Assembly: GCA_020847075.1 (NCBI GenBank)
Contig: JADLCS010000011.1
Coordinates: 1-48,648, forward strand
DNA: 48,648 nt
Source: Gammaproteobacteria bacterium
GTDB lineage: Bacteria > Pseudomonadota > Gammaproteobacteria > SZUA-140
Direction of reading: 5' to 3'
Shown here: one piece after another, positions 16,879 through 30,585 of the stretch
Layout of the letters: each line of letters begins with the position of its first letter
Position numbering within the stretch: position 1 is the stretch's first letter
Translations under genes and position numbers: made by a program
The notes under the pieces: model-generated
What the model saw: the letters and a program-made list of their open reading frames with translations, nothing else
Database searches by the model: none
What the model was told of the DNA's origin: nothing

Positions 16879-17928
16879 GTGAATGCCTCGGCCATACAGG
16901 ATGTCAGCGATTATTTGCCCCTGGCCGAAGCGCGCCTGCCACTTCCCATTTGGCGTTACCTGCAGGATGGCGACGACGGTGACAACGAACGCGCCCTTGT
17001 GGCGGTTCGCCTGCTGCCTCGCCCGCTCAGCAATGTCCGAGGCGGCCATACCCGGCTCACGTTGTGGAATCAGTCATTCGACCATCCCGTCATGCTGGCG
17101 CCGGTGGCGTACCAGCGGCTGTTTCACGCCGACGGCGAAGTCGCGAGCGCGATGGCCGCGGCCGCGCAGGGCGGTCAATACCTGATCAGCAGCCTCGCGA
17201 GCCAGCCCGTCGCCACCATCGTTCAGGCCGGCGGAAATCCAGACGGGCGCGGCCCGTGGTTCCAGCTTTATTGGCAGAACGATCGTCCGCGCACGCAACG
17301 CCTGCTGCGGAGCGCCGTTGATGCCGGCTGCTCCGCGATCGTGTTCACGGTGGATGCGCCGGTCAAAATGGCGACACTGGCGCTCCCCGACGGCGTAGAC
17401 GCCGTGAACCTCGAGCCGCCGGTCCCGCGGCCGATCGCCCCCGGGGGCAGCGAGGTGTTCGATGGTTTCATGGCGCACGCGCCGGACTGGGACGATCTCG
17501 CATGGCTGCGGCAACAGACGAAACTGCCTCTGCTGATCAAGGGCATCCTCCATCCCGACGACGCGGAGCGCACGCTGGATGCCGGCTGCGACGGCATCGT
17601 CGTTTCCAACCACGGCGGGCGGGTGATGCGCGGAACGCCCACCAGCCTCGATGCCTTGTCGCACATCGTCCGTCGCCTTGACGGTCGGGCGCCCGTTCTT
17701 TTCGACAGCGGCATACGACGCGGCCGGGATGTCTTCGTGGCGCTGGCCTGCGGCGCGAAGGCCGTGCTGATCGGCAGACCTTACCTATGGGGCCTGGCGG
17801 CCAAGGGCGCCATGGGCGTCGCCCATGTCATACGCCTGATACGCGACGAACTCGAAATGACCATGGCGTTGACCGGATGCAGGCAGCTCTCCGACATCGA
17901 TCGATCGCGGCTTGCCGGTACCGAATGA
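16879..17928 (+). CDS. FMN-dependent alpha-hydroxyacid oxidase/dehydrogenase
   Basis: A TIM-barrel flavoenzyme of the lactate oxidase / glycolate oxidase / L-lactate dehydrogenase family, which oxidises 2-hydroxyacids to 2-oxoacids. Motifs seen: MLAPVAYQRL, YLISSLASQPV, FQLYWQ, FTVDAPV, LLIKGIL (FMN lysine), VVSNHGGR (catalytic His and substrate Arg), DSGIRRGRDV and the phosphate-binding GRPYLWGLA. The GTG at 16879 is preferred because GGAG lies 7 bases upstream, giving 349 residues; a TTG at 16864 is possible. The usual GGRQLD reads GGRVMRG, a modest departure. Substrate and electron acceptor cannot be fixed from sequence; no lactate permease or regulator is adjacent. Confidence 0.88.
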   Translation: MNASAIQDVSDYLPLAEARLPLPIWRYLQDGDDGDNERALVAVRLLPRPLSNVRGGHTRLTLWNQSFDHPVMLAPVAYQRLFHADGEVASAMAAAAQGGQYLISSLASQPVATIVQAGGNPDGRGPWFQLYWQNDRPRTQRLLRSAVDAGCSAIVFTVDAPVKMATLALPDGVDAVNLEPPVPRPIAPGGSEVFDGFMAHAPDWDDLAWLRQQTKLPLLIKGILHPDDAERTLDAGCDGIVVSNHGGRVMRGTPTSLDALSHIVRRLDGRAPVLFDSGIRRGRDVFVALACGAKAVLIGRPYLWGLAAKGAMGVAHVIRLIRDELEMTMALTGCRQLSDIDRSRLAGTE

Positions 17929-18255
17929 TCCTTCATCCGTCAGGGGGGCGGTGACCGCGGCGTGGCGATGGGTTTCCGTGGCGGGTCCGACGGCCGCCGC
18001 AGTAGTCGGACGGGCGGCATTCGGGGCGTGTCAGGGCATGCTCGCCGCGAACGGAGCAGGCCGTTCGGGGCCGAGGAGGGCTGGACTTGGATACAAAGGG
18101 TGTTTATCCTTTCCATACCCGGTTGTTGAGTGCTCAAGGTGGGTATAGTTGCTCATGCGTCCTGGAGCAAGTTATTTACAATCAATCACTTAGTATGTAT
18201 CGGCTCTCGGGGTCGCGCCCAAGCGATTCCACCACAACCTACGGATACCATCGAA
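17929..18255. other. Spacer before the siroheme reductase
   Basis: A 327-base stretch whose right half (about 18080-18250) is more AT-rich and probably contains the promoter and leader of the reductase operon. I see no convincing gene; open frames on either strand here have low-complexity, shadow-like translations. An in-frame GTG at 18130 could extend the reductase, but that extension has no conserved features. Confidence 0.45.
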
Positions 18256-20580
<2,325 letters not shown>

Positions 20581-20585
20581 CGCCC

Positions 20586-21158
20586 ATGGATCTGCACAAG
20601 TTCGGCATCAAGTTCTTCGTGGACGCCGGGAAGCTCGACATCCTCAAGCTGATCCCCGTCTATCATCGCTGGATACAGCAGAGCGTCTTCGATGATCTGC
20701 TCATCGACGTGGCCGATTATACCCATGTGCCGGCCGGCCCGGGCATGATGCTCATCGCCTACGAGGGCAACTACGCGCTGGACGAGACCGACCACGAACG
20801 TGGCGTGGTCTACTACAGCAAGGCGCCGATCGCGGGCGACCTGCCCGAGCGTCTCGCGCAGGTGGCGCGCAAGGCCCTGAAGGCCGCGGCCTTGATGAGT
20901 ACGGACGCGGAGTTGGAAGGTGCGTTGAAGGTGCCCGGTAACCATCTGCAGTTCTTCGCCAACGACCGCCTGATCGCGCCCAACACCGATGCGGCCTACG
21001 CCGGACTCGAACCCGCGCTCAAGGCCTTCCTCGACCGGCTGTACGCCGGTGCGCGCTACACGCTGACGCGCGAAACCGATCCCAAGGCGCGGCTGTCGGT
21101 ACGGGTGCGGGCCGAGGGAGACGCGGCGCTGGATACCCTGCGCGCGCGGCTGGATTAG
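20586..21158 (+). CDS. Uncharacterised protein paired with the siroheme reductase
   Basis: 190 residues, starting 5 bases after the reductase stop and so almost certainly co-translated. It begins MDLHKFGIKFFVDAGKLDIL, with no signal peptide, membrane segment or cysteine cluster. The body has alternating hydrophobic strands and helices (GMMLIAYEGNYALDET, LAQVARKALKAAALM, LQFFANDRLIAPN). I do not recognise a named family. Its position suggests a partner or assembly factor for the reductase, but this is inference from operon structure only. Confidence 0.8.
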   Translation: MDLHKFGIKFFVDAGKLDILKLIPVYHRWIQQSVFDDLLIDVADYTHVPAGPGMMLIAYEGNYALDETDHERGVVYYSKAPIAGDLPERLAQVARKALKAAALMSTDAELEGALKVPGNHLQFFANDRLIAPNTDAAYAGLEPALKAFLDRLYAGARYTLTRETDPKARLSVRVRAEGDAALDTLRARLD

Positions 21159-21176
21159 CCAATGCGGGTAAATAGT

Positions 21177-21237
21177 AAATAGGGGACAGACCACGGTTTT
21201 CTACCTTAAATAGGGGACAGACCACGGTTTTCTACCT
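21177..21237 (+). repeat. Two direct copies of a 30-bp GGGGACAGACCACGG unit
   Basis: The unit AAATAGGGGACAGACCACGG plus TTTTCTACCT occurs at 21177-21206 and 21208-21237 with no difference. It is the same version of the GGGGACAGA superfamily that flanks the RAYT gene near 26 kb. It occupies much of the 154-base spacer ahead of metH; no cobalamin riboswitch features are present there. Confidence 0.92.
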
Positions 21238-21312
21238 CAATGATATTGGGAGCCAGAGTGATAACCCGCGATCCATCTGTTCAATGAATTAATACAGAAC
21301 GAATATTCCAGA

Positions 21313-25106
<3,794 letters not shown>

Positions 25107-25107
<1 letters not shown>

Positions 25108-25131
25108 AATAGGGGACAGACCACGGTTTTC
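25107..25131 (+). repeat. GGGGACAGACCACGG repeat unit overlapping the metH stop
   Basis: AAATAGGGGACAGACCACGG followed by TTTTC begins at the last base of the metH stop codon. It is identical in core to the pair ahead of metH, so metH is bracketed by same-orientation copies. Confidence 0.9.
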
Positions 25132-25156
25132 CAGCAGCGGCCATCAGCAGTCTGCG

Positions 25157-25266
25157 CACGCCCACTCGGAGTCGCAGTACTTCGTGCTCGGCCGCATCGA
25201 CCAGGAACAGCCTGTGTGCCGCGGAGACGTGGCGGGAGCCGAACCTGAGTTACGACCCGGAGGATC
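25157..25266 (+). pseudogene. Diverged partial copy of the metH 3' end
   Basis: CGCCCACTCGGAGTCGCAGT and the following 35 bases match metH from 24968 with few changes; after a deletion of about 33 bases the match resumes and runs to CGACCCGGAGGAT, the last codons of metH. Roughly one base in ten differs. The copy lies immediately after the real metH, between two oppositely oriented repeat units (25107-25131 and 25356-25380), and cannot encode a domain on its own. Confidence 0.85.
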
Positions 25267-25355
25267 GTTCCCGGAAACTCCCGCCGGAAAATTCCTGGAA
25301 GCGGGTGATTCCCGGAATGCCCGGGAGGCCGGCGAAGGCACGCGGAAAACCGGTT

Positions 25356-25380
25356 GAAACCGTGGTCTGTCCCCGGTTTT
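25356..25380 (-). repeat. GGGGACAGACCACGG repeat unit, reverse orientation
   Basis: GAAACCGTGGTCTGTCCCCG plus GTTTT, the reverse complement of the unit after metH. It lies 14 bases before the start codon of the DUF488 gene, so that gene's ribosome site directly abuts a repeat. Confidence 0.9.
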
Positions 25381-25394
25381 CGGAGGGTGTTTTC

Positions 25395-25967
25395 ATGAAC
25401 GCGCAGTCCCTGCCGCAGGAGGCGCACTGGCCGAGCGGCGCGATCTTCACCGTCGGGCACTCGACCCTGCCGATCGAGAGCTTCGTCTCCCTGCTGAAGG
25501 TCTATGGCATCGAGCGGCTGGCGGATATCCGCACGGTGCCGCGCTCGCGTCACAACCCGCAATTCAATGCCGACGCACTGGCGGGCAGTCTCGCCGCGGA
25601 GCGCATCGAATATATCCCCATGCCGGCGCTCGGGGGGCTGCGGCGGGCGCGCAAGGATTCACCCAATACCGGTTGGCGCAACGCGAGCTTCAGGGGCTAT
25701 GCCGATTACATGCAGGGCGCGGAATTCCTCGACGCCCTGGAGGCGCTCATCCGCGCGCGCCGCGAAGGGCGCGTCGCGATCATGTGCGCCGAGGCCGTGC
25801 CGTGGCGCTGCCACCGTTCGCTGGTGGCCGACGCGCTGAGCGTGCGCGGCGTGCCCGTGGTCGAGATCTTGTCGGAAAGCCAGTACCGGATGCACCGACT
25901 CACCCCGTTCGCGCGCGTCGACGGCACCTCGATCACCTACCCCCCCGATCAAGCGTCCCTCTTCTAA
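25395..25967 (+). CDS. DUF488-family protein
   Basis: 190 residues with the family signatures TVGHST (near 20), DIRTVPRSR followed by PQF, a glycine turn ALGGLRR, GYADYM and MCAEAVPWRCHRSLVADAL. The C-rich segment and fold are of a small cytoplasmic protein whose biochemical role is not established. ATG 25395 has GGAGGGTG at a good distance. It is flanked on both sides by GGGGACAGACCACGG repeats (25356-25380 and 25968-25990), so it may have moved with them. Confidence 0.88.
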   Translation: MNAQSLPQEAHWPSGAIFTVGHSTLPIESFVSLLKVYGIERLADIRTVPRSRHNPQFNADALAGSLAAERIEYIPMPALGGLRRARKDSPNTGWRNASFRGYADYMQGAEFLDALEALIRARREGRVAIMCAEAVPWRCHRSLVADALSVRGVPVVEILSESQYRMHRLTPFARVDGTSITYPPDQASLF

Positions 25968-25990
25968 AAACTGGGGACAGACCACGGTTT
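25968..25990 (+). repeat. GGGGACAGACCACGG repeat unit after DUF488
   Basis: AAACTGGGGACAGACCACGG followed by TTT, directly after the DUF488 stop codon. It forms an inverted pair with the unit at 26061-26085, separated by 70 bases in which I see no gene. Confidence 0.88.
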
Positions 25991-26060
25991 CCGCTATCCA
26001 TCCAGAGCGGGTCGGTCAGTATGATCCCATGCCGAGAGGTTCGGGCGACGTTGCAGGGGT

Positions 26061-26085
26061 GAAACCGTGGTCTGTCCCCGGTTTT
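26061..26085 (-). repeat. Repeat unit flanking the RAYT gene, left side
   Basis: GAAACCGTGGTCTGTCCCCG plus GTTTT. An identical 25-base copy in the same orientation lies at 26829-26853 on the other side of the transposase gene, so the pair frames a 793-base unit. Confidence 0.92.
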
Positions 26086-26129
26086 GTCGGTTAGAATGAA
26101 GGCGTCTCGGAATAGGACAAGGAGGTCCC

Positions 26130-26822
26130 ATGCCGCGTCGCGCTCGTATCGCCGTGCCGGGCATTCCCTGGCATATCATCCAGCGAGGCAACAATCGCTC
26201 TGCGTGTTTCTATACGGATGGGGATCGCCGCTGTTACCTGGGCGTTCTCCGAGAGCAGGCGGAGAAACATGGCTGCGCGATCTATGCCTATGTGCTGATG
26301 ACCAACCATGTCCACCTGTTGCTGACCCCTGCGTGGGAAGACAGCGCCGGCCTGCTGATGAAACATCTGGGTCAGCGGTATGTGCAGTATGTCAACCGTA
26401 CCTATCATCGTAGCGGCACGCTGTGGGAAGGACGTTTTCGCTCCTGCCTGGCGCGCGACCCGAAATACGTGCTGGGCTGTTACCGGTATATCGAACTGAA
26501 TCCCGTGCGCGCCTCCCTGGTGGGGCGCCCGGAGGAATATCGCTGGTCCAGTTACCGCGCGAATGCGGAAGGCGAGCGTGACCACGTGGTCACGCCGCAC
26601 CAGGATTACCTGCGGCTCGGCGATTCGGACGAAGGCCGCCGCGAGCACTACCGGGATTTGTTCAGGGCGCGTCTCGATCCGGAGGTCGTGGCCCACATAC
26701 GGCGGGCGACGAACGGAAATTACGTGCTCGGACCGGAGGGGTTTCAGGAGGAGATCGGCCGCATGCTCCGGCGGCGGGTGATTCCGGGCAAGTCCGGGCG
26801 ACCGGTGAAGGCGGGCGGCTGA
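26130..26822 (+). CDS. REP-associated tyrosine transposase (RAYT, Y1/HUH family)
   Basis: A 230-residue single-stranded-DNA transposase related to IS200/IS605 TnpA. Typical features are WHIIQRGNNRSACF near the start, the HUH pair His60-Val-His62 in TNHVHLLL, GTLWEGRFRSCL, and the catalytic tyrosine region CYRYIELNPVRASL (Tyr118 or Tyr120). AAGGAGG precedes the ATG. Family members act on REP palindromes and are usually single-copy. The gene is framed by identical GGGGACAGACCACGG-family repeats at 26061-26085 and 26829-26853. All motifs are intact, so it may be active. Confidence 0.93.
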   Translation: MPRRARIAVPGIPWHIIQRGNNRSACFYTDGDRRCYLGVLREQAEKHGCAIYAYVLMTNHVHLLLTPAWEDSAGLLMKHLGQRYVQYVNRTYHRSGTLWEGRFRSCLARDPKYVLGCYRYIELNPVRASLVGRPEEYRWSSYRANAEGERDHVVTPHQDYLRLGDSDEGRREHYRDLFRARLDPEVVAHIRRATNGNYVLGPEGFQEEIGRMLRRRVIPGKSGRPVKAGG

Positions 26823-27385
26823 CCGGCTGAAACCGTGGTCTGTCCCCGGTTTTCCGCGGCCGGCGCGAGCTTGATCATCGTCTGCTGGGCCATGGTGCCG
26901 TTGGCGATGACGATCTCGCGCCGGTCGTCCGTGCGCAGCACTGTATAGCCGAGCGAGATGCTTTCGACCACGCCGATTTCGTGACCGCTGCCGGTGGGGG
27001 CCTGGATCTGGATGCGGTCGCCGCGGCGGAACGGTTTGTAGAGGACCAGACTGATGCCGGCGACGAGATTGCCGAGCGTGGTCTGGGCCGCGAAGCCGAC
27101 GATGATCGACATCAGGCTCACGCCGGCCAGCAGCGTGTTCCCCAGTTTGTGCAGCGGCGGCACCAGGTGGGCGTAGAGGGCGAGCAGCAGCAGCCACAGC
27201 ACCAGGATGGTCAGGCGGCTGAGGAAGGCGAGTGTGATCTCGTCGATGCGCTCGGACTGGTCATGGCGCAATGCCGCGGCCAGTAGCCGCCGGACGATGC
27301 CGGACAGGATCGCCCCGATCACCACGAGAACGCCGGCCAGCAGCAGTGCGCCGGCGATCTGGCCTGGATCGAGCCATTTCAGCAT
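26744..27385 (-). pseudogene. MscS-family channel gene truncated at the RAYT repeat
   Basis: Two to three N-terminal membrane segments (LLLAGVLVVIGAIL, LTILVLWLLLLALYAHLV) lead into the MscS core: LLAGVSLMSIIVGFAAQTTLGNLVAG, the pore helix, and the beta domain (FRRGDRIQI, VVESISLGYTVLRTDDRREIVIANGTM). Family members continue for 80 or more residues into the alpha/beta cytoplasmic cage. Here MIKLAPAAE is followed at about 26854 by translated repeat (NRGQTTVS) and then by antisense of the RAYT 3' end, stopping at 26744. The open frame is 213 residues, but only about 177 are native. The missing 3' part was not found beyond the RAYT. Confidence 0.75.
26829..26853 (-). repeat. Repeat unit flanking the RAYT gene, right side
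   Basis: GAAACCGTGGTCTGTCCCCG plus GTTTT, identical to 26061-26085. It begins 6 bases after the RAYT stop and marks exactly where the native reading frame of the mscS-like gene ends. Confidence 0.92.
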
Positions 27386-27426
27386 CGCACGGCCCCGGCG
27401 TTGTGTTTACGGCCTGGCGGCGGCAG

Positions 27427-28242
27427 TCACTTCGCCGGCTTCTTGGCGGGATTGAGGATCACGGACGCCTCGGCCGTCTGGGTGCGGTAGGTCAGCGTCT
27501 CCTGGAGGTAGAGCTCGACGTCGCCGGCCGAATGGCCGAGATAGCCGATCGAGAGGTCCTGGCCGAGGGTGAGGTCGAAGTCGCCGCCGCGGGTCGTGAG
27601 CAGCACGCCGCCCTTGATGGCGGGACTCCAGATGATCTCCTTGTCGATGAGCTTCTGGATGTGTTTGAGGACGGGATAGCCGTCGTCGCTGCCGCCGGTG
27701 ATGAGGGTATAGGGGTCCGCGCCCAGCACCAGGGCATAGGGGCCGTTCACGCCGGCGAGCCGCAGCGCGTTGACCGCCTCGGCGACGGCCTCCGGGTAGT
27801 CGCGGATGTCGCCCGGCAGGCTCAACTTCCGGTTGCTGCTGACCTGCTGGATGCCCTCGATCCCGCCCTGCGGATAGCCCTCGAAGACGACATGGTCCTC
27901 GGCGTAGGCGATGGTCTTCGCCGCGTCCTTGAGCGGTTGCCAGTCGGAATCGTTGGAGCCGCGCTCGACGTCGTCGATCGCCCTGCGGCTGAGCCGGAAC
28001 GGCACGCGCAGTTCGAGCACCGGCGTGACCTCCCGCTGCGCGACCTGAAGGCCCGCGCACAGAGGCGGGATGTCGCGCGCATGCCCGGTCCCGACCGCGG
28101 CGAGGTCGAAGCCCTTGGGGCCGATCAGGTCCACCACCTTGCGGGCCGCCAGGTAGCGCCTGAGCGTCCGCTTCGCCTCTTCCTCGATCTGCGTCCATGC
28201 GTTCTCGGAGACGGGCGCCAGTTCACGATGCAGATTGTTCAT
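27427..28242 (-). CDS. Family 1 encapsulin shell protein
   Basis: 271-residue HK97-fold protein that self-assembles into a protein nanocompartment. Recognisable segments are the N-terminal helix region (MNNLHRELAPVSENAW, EEEAKRTLRRYLAARKVVD), GPKGFDLAAVGTG, VLELRVPFRLSRRAIDDVERG, the A-domain part (AEAVNALRLAGVNGPYALVLG, LITGGSDDGYPVLKHI) and the C-terminal strand DLSIGYLGHSAGDVELYLQETLTYR. Length is normal for the family. It begins 5 bases after the DyP peroxidase stop, so the two are one operon, and that peroxidase carries a targeting tail for the shell interior. The C-terminal extension NPAKKPAK is short. Confidence 0.95.
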   Translation of the reverse strand: MNNLHRELAPVSENAWTQIEEEAKRTLRRYLAARKVVDLIGPKGFDLAAVGTGHARDIPPLCAGLQVAQREVTPVLELRVPFRLSRRAIDDVERGSNDSDWQPLKDAAKTIAYAEDHVVFEGYPQGGIEGIQQVSSNRKLSLPGDIRDYPEAVAEAVNALRLAGVNGPYALVLGADPYTLITGGSDDGYPVLKHIQKLIDKEIIWSPAIKGGVLLTTRGGDFDLTLGQDLSIGYLGHSAGDVELYLQETLTYRTQTAEASVILNPAKKPAK

Positions 28243-28247
28243 GTCAG

Positions 28248-29279
28248 TCAGTCCTCGCTCTTCAATGATCCGATACCCAGTGATCCGTCCGCCGGCGGCG
28301 CCGGCGCACGCCGGGGCACGGTGGAAGGATCGGCCTCGGCCGCCGCCCCCTGCGGCGCATTTTCCAGGAAGGTCGCCGTGGGGACGAAGAACAGCGTCCC
28401 CGTAACCGCCCGGCTGAAGTCCAGGATGCGGTCGTAATTCCCCGGCGGGTTGCCGACGAACATGTTCTCGAGCATGCGCTCGATGCGGCCGGGCGAGCGG
28501 GTGTAGCCGATGAAATAGGTGCCGAACTCGCCCTTGCCGACGTCGCCGAAGGGCATGTTGTCGCGCAGGATCTCGAGCGGCTCGCCGTTCTCGTCGTAGA
28601 TCGTCGTCAGCGCATTGTGCGCGTGGGAGGGCTTGACGGCGTCGTCCAGTTCGATGTCCGAAAGCTTCTTGCGGCCGATGATGCCTTCCTGCCGCTCGAC
28701 CGGCAGCGCGTTCCATCCCGCCATGTCGTGCAGATATTTCTGTACGATCACGTAGCTGCCGCCGGCGAAGGCGGGGTCCTCGTCGCCGAGGATCGCGGCG
28801 TCGCGGCGCGCCTGGCCGACGGGGTTCTCGGTGCCGTCGACGAAGCCGAGCAGGTCGCGGTCGTCGAAATACTGGAAGCCGTGCGTCTCGTCGACGACCG
28901 TCGCTGCGGCGCCGAGGCGCACCATGATCTCGGTGGCGAGCTCGAAGCACAGGTCCATGCGCGCCGCGCGGATATGGAAGAGCAGGTCGCCCGGCGTCGC
29001 GATGGCCTGATGCACGCCGTGGATCTCGCGGAACGGGTGCAGCTCCCGCGGGCGCGGGGCGCCGAACAGCCGGTCCCAGGCCTCCGAGCCGACGCCGACG
29101 ACGCACGACAGGCCGCCGTCCAGATCGCGGAAACCGACGGCGCGTACGATGCCCGCCAGGTCCGCGCACAGGGCGCGGGTGGCCTGAACACTCTGCGCGC
29201 CTTCATTGAGCGTCGCGACCAGGAATATCGCCGAGCGTGAGAGGTTGTCGGTGACCGGCTGGCTTTCTAGGGTTTCCAC
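28248..29279 (-). CDS. DyP-type haem peroxidase with encapsulin targeting tail
   Basis: Haem peroxidase of 343 residues acting on dyes, phenolics or as yet unclear cellular substrates with peroxide. It has the distal catalytic Asp148 in GFVDGTENP, the proximal histidine in PSHAHN (probably His221) and Arg261 in YTRSPG. The C-terminus is a proline/alanine-rich flexible linker (about residues 308-331) followed by DGSLGIGSLKSED, the classical cargo-loading peptide that binds the inner wall of encapsulin shells. The gene lies directly upstream of the encapsulin gene. The start is taken as GTG 29279, which gives a family-normal N-terminus; longer frames upstream look non-coding. Confidence 0.93.
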   Translation of the reverse strand: METLESQPVTDNLSRSAIFLVATLNEGAQSVQATRALCADLAGIVRAVGFRDLDGGLSCVVGVGSEAWDRLFGAPRPRELHPFREIHGVHQAIATPGDLLFHIRAARMDLCFELATEIMVRLGAAATVVDETHGFQYFDDRDLLGFVDGTENPVGQARRDAAILGDEDPAFAGGSYVIVQKYLHDMAGWNALPVERQEGIIGRKKLSDIELDDAVKPSHAHNALTTIYDENGEPLEILRDNMPFGDVGKGEFGTYFIGYTRSPGRIERMLENMFVGNPPGNYDRILDFSRAVTGTLFFVPTATFLENAPQGAAAEADPSTVPRRAPAPPADGSLGIGSLKSED

Positions 29280-29428
29280 GAGTTCATTCCCGGTGAATGC
29301 GCGGAGGCGGGGCGGTCGCGCGGCGTAGATACATGCGGTAGAATTGTCGACAGTTTTCCGGAAATTTTCAATACCCTGGAGTATCGAAGTACGCGTCCGG
29401 GCGGTCGATTCGAGCGCCGGGATGCCGG

Positions 29429-29448
29429 ATTCCCGCCTGCGCGGGAAT
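29429..29448. repeat. ATTCCCGC palindrome
   Basis: ATTCCCGC and GCGGGAAT separated by four bases; same family as three copies at 41.3-41.5 kb. It lies between the divergent DyP and OB-fold genes. Confidence 0.75.
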
Positions 29449-29536
29449 GACGCGCCGGGTTTCATCGCGGAAGGCTGTTTCGATTCTGGGCCGGATTCTA
29501 TGTCCTATATCGATTTGTATTGAAGGGAGTCATGAC

Positions 29537-29902
29537 ATGTCTGCGAAATTTCACCCCCGGGTTCTCACCGTGCTGGCCGCATCTGCCCTGTTCGCCTCCG
29601 CCGCGTCGGCGCAGTACGTCGGCCCGTCGACCACGCCCTCGTACGAGACCATCGCGGACGTGCTGAAGAATCCGGTCGACGATGCCCCGGTCACGCTGAG
29701 CGGTTACCTCGTCAAGCAGGTCGGCAACGAGAAGTATCTCTTCTCCGACGGCCAGTCCGAGATCCGCGTCGACATCGATCACACGCATCTGCCCGCCACG
29801 CCGATCGATGAACGGACGCGCGTGCAGATCCGCGGCGAGGTCGAGAAGGATTTCCTACAGAGCCCCGAGATCGACGTGGAGTCCGTACAGATCCTCGAGT
29901 GA
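29537..29902 (+). CDS. Exported OB-fold protein, YgiW/YdeI (BOF) family
   Basis: 121 residues with a signal peptide (about 1-25, cleaved after ASA-SAQ) and a single OB fold: VTLSGYLVKQVGNEKYLFSDGQSEI, VDIDHTHLP and VQIRGEVEKDF are the family core. Relatives are periplasmic proteins linked to stress and peroxide tolerance and to small-ligand sensing, with no known enzyme activity. ATG 29537 has GGGAG 7 bases upstream and is favoured over the ATG at 29532, which is out of frame. It stands alone, divergent from the encapsulin operon. Confidence 0.88.
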   Translation: MSAKFHPRVLTVLAASALFASAASAQYVGPSTTPSYETIADVLKNPVDDAPVTLSGYLVKQVGNEKYLFSDGQSEIRVDIDHTHLPATPIDERTRVQIRGEVEKDFLQSPEIDVESVQILE

Positions 29903-29996
29903 GGAGGGGACTGGACACCGCATCGCCGGGGTCTCCGCCCCGGCGCCGGAACGGGCGCCCGCCGAAAGGCTTGCGCGCCGCCGTATCTCTAATTAA

Positions 29997-30015
29997 GATG
30001 ATAACCATTCTTATT
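29997..30015. promoter_or_regulatory. Fur-box-like site before the ECF sigma factor
   Basis: GATGATAACCATTCTTATT resembles the 19-base Fur consensus GATAATGATAATCATTATC at most central positions and is AT-rich in an otherwise very GC-rich spacer. Its place 40 bases before the sigma gene fits iron repression of a FecI-type system. Predicted by eye. Confidence 0.6.
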
Positions 30016-30054
30016 TGAGAGGGGCGCCCCGGCGCCTCGTCAACGGGGTGCCCC

Positions 30055-30585
30055 ATGCCGGCCGCCGAGTCCGCCCTGCAGGAAGAAGTGCGCGCGCTGT
30101 ACAGCGACCATCACGGCTGGCTGTACGGCTGGCTGCGCCGGCGGCTGGGCTGCGCGCACAATGCGGCCGACGTGGCGCAGGACACCTTTCTGCGCATCCT
30201 CGCCTCGCGCGAGGCCCTGCTGGGCATGCGCGAGCCGCGCGCCTATCTGTCGACCACCGCGCGGCGTCTGATCATCGACTGCGCGCGGCGGCAATCGATC
30301 GAGCAATCCTATCTGGAGGAACTGGCGCGGACCGCCGAAGACTCCGCCGGGCATCCTTCCTCGGAAGACATCGCCATCGTGCTGCAGGCGCTGGAGCAGA
30401 TCGGCGCGGCATTGCACGGGCTCTCGGAGCGGGCGCGCGAGGCATTTCTGCTGCACTATCTTGAAGGGCATACGCACGCCGCCATCGCCGGCCGTCTCGG
30501 CGTATCGACGAAGATGGTGCAGAAGTATCTCGCCCGCGCGCTGCTCCATTGCCACCGGGCACGGATCGAACGGGCCGGGCCATGA
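30055..30585 (+). CDS. FecI-like ECF sigma factor
   Basis: 176 residues with sigma region 2 (VRALYSDHHGWLYGWLRRRLG, AADVAQDTFLRILAS, EPRAYLSTTARRLIIDCARRQ) and region 4 (LSERAREAFLLHYLEGHTHAAIAGRLGVSTKMVQKYLARAL). It belongs to the iron-starvation group that directs RNA polymerase to the promoter of a TonB receptor. A Fur-like site lies upstream and fecR- and receptor-type genes follow, so it should be repressed by iron and activated by surface signalling. Its ATG is preceded by GGGG. The stop overlaps the next start (ATGA). Confidence 0.94.
   Translation: MPAAESALQEEVRALYSDHHGWLYGWLRRRLGCAHNAADVAQDTFLRILASREALLGMREPRAYLSTTARRLIIDCARRQSIEQSYLEELARTAEDSAGHPSSEDIAIVLQALEQIGAALHGLSERAREAFLLHYLEGHTHAAIAGRLGVSTKMVQKYLARALLHCHRARIERAGP

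Noticed and set aside
17912-18148. 78-residue open frame between the hydroxyacid oxidase and the reductase
   Set aside because: Overlaps the oxidase end, lacks a ribosome site and has an Ala/Gly/Arg shadow-like composition.
21159-21312. Possible cobalamin riboswitch ahead of metH
   Set aside because: The spacer is only 154 bases, is largely two repeat units, and lacks the conserved B12-box and helices.
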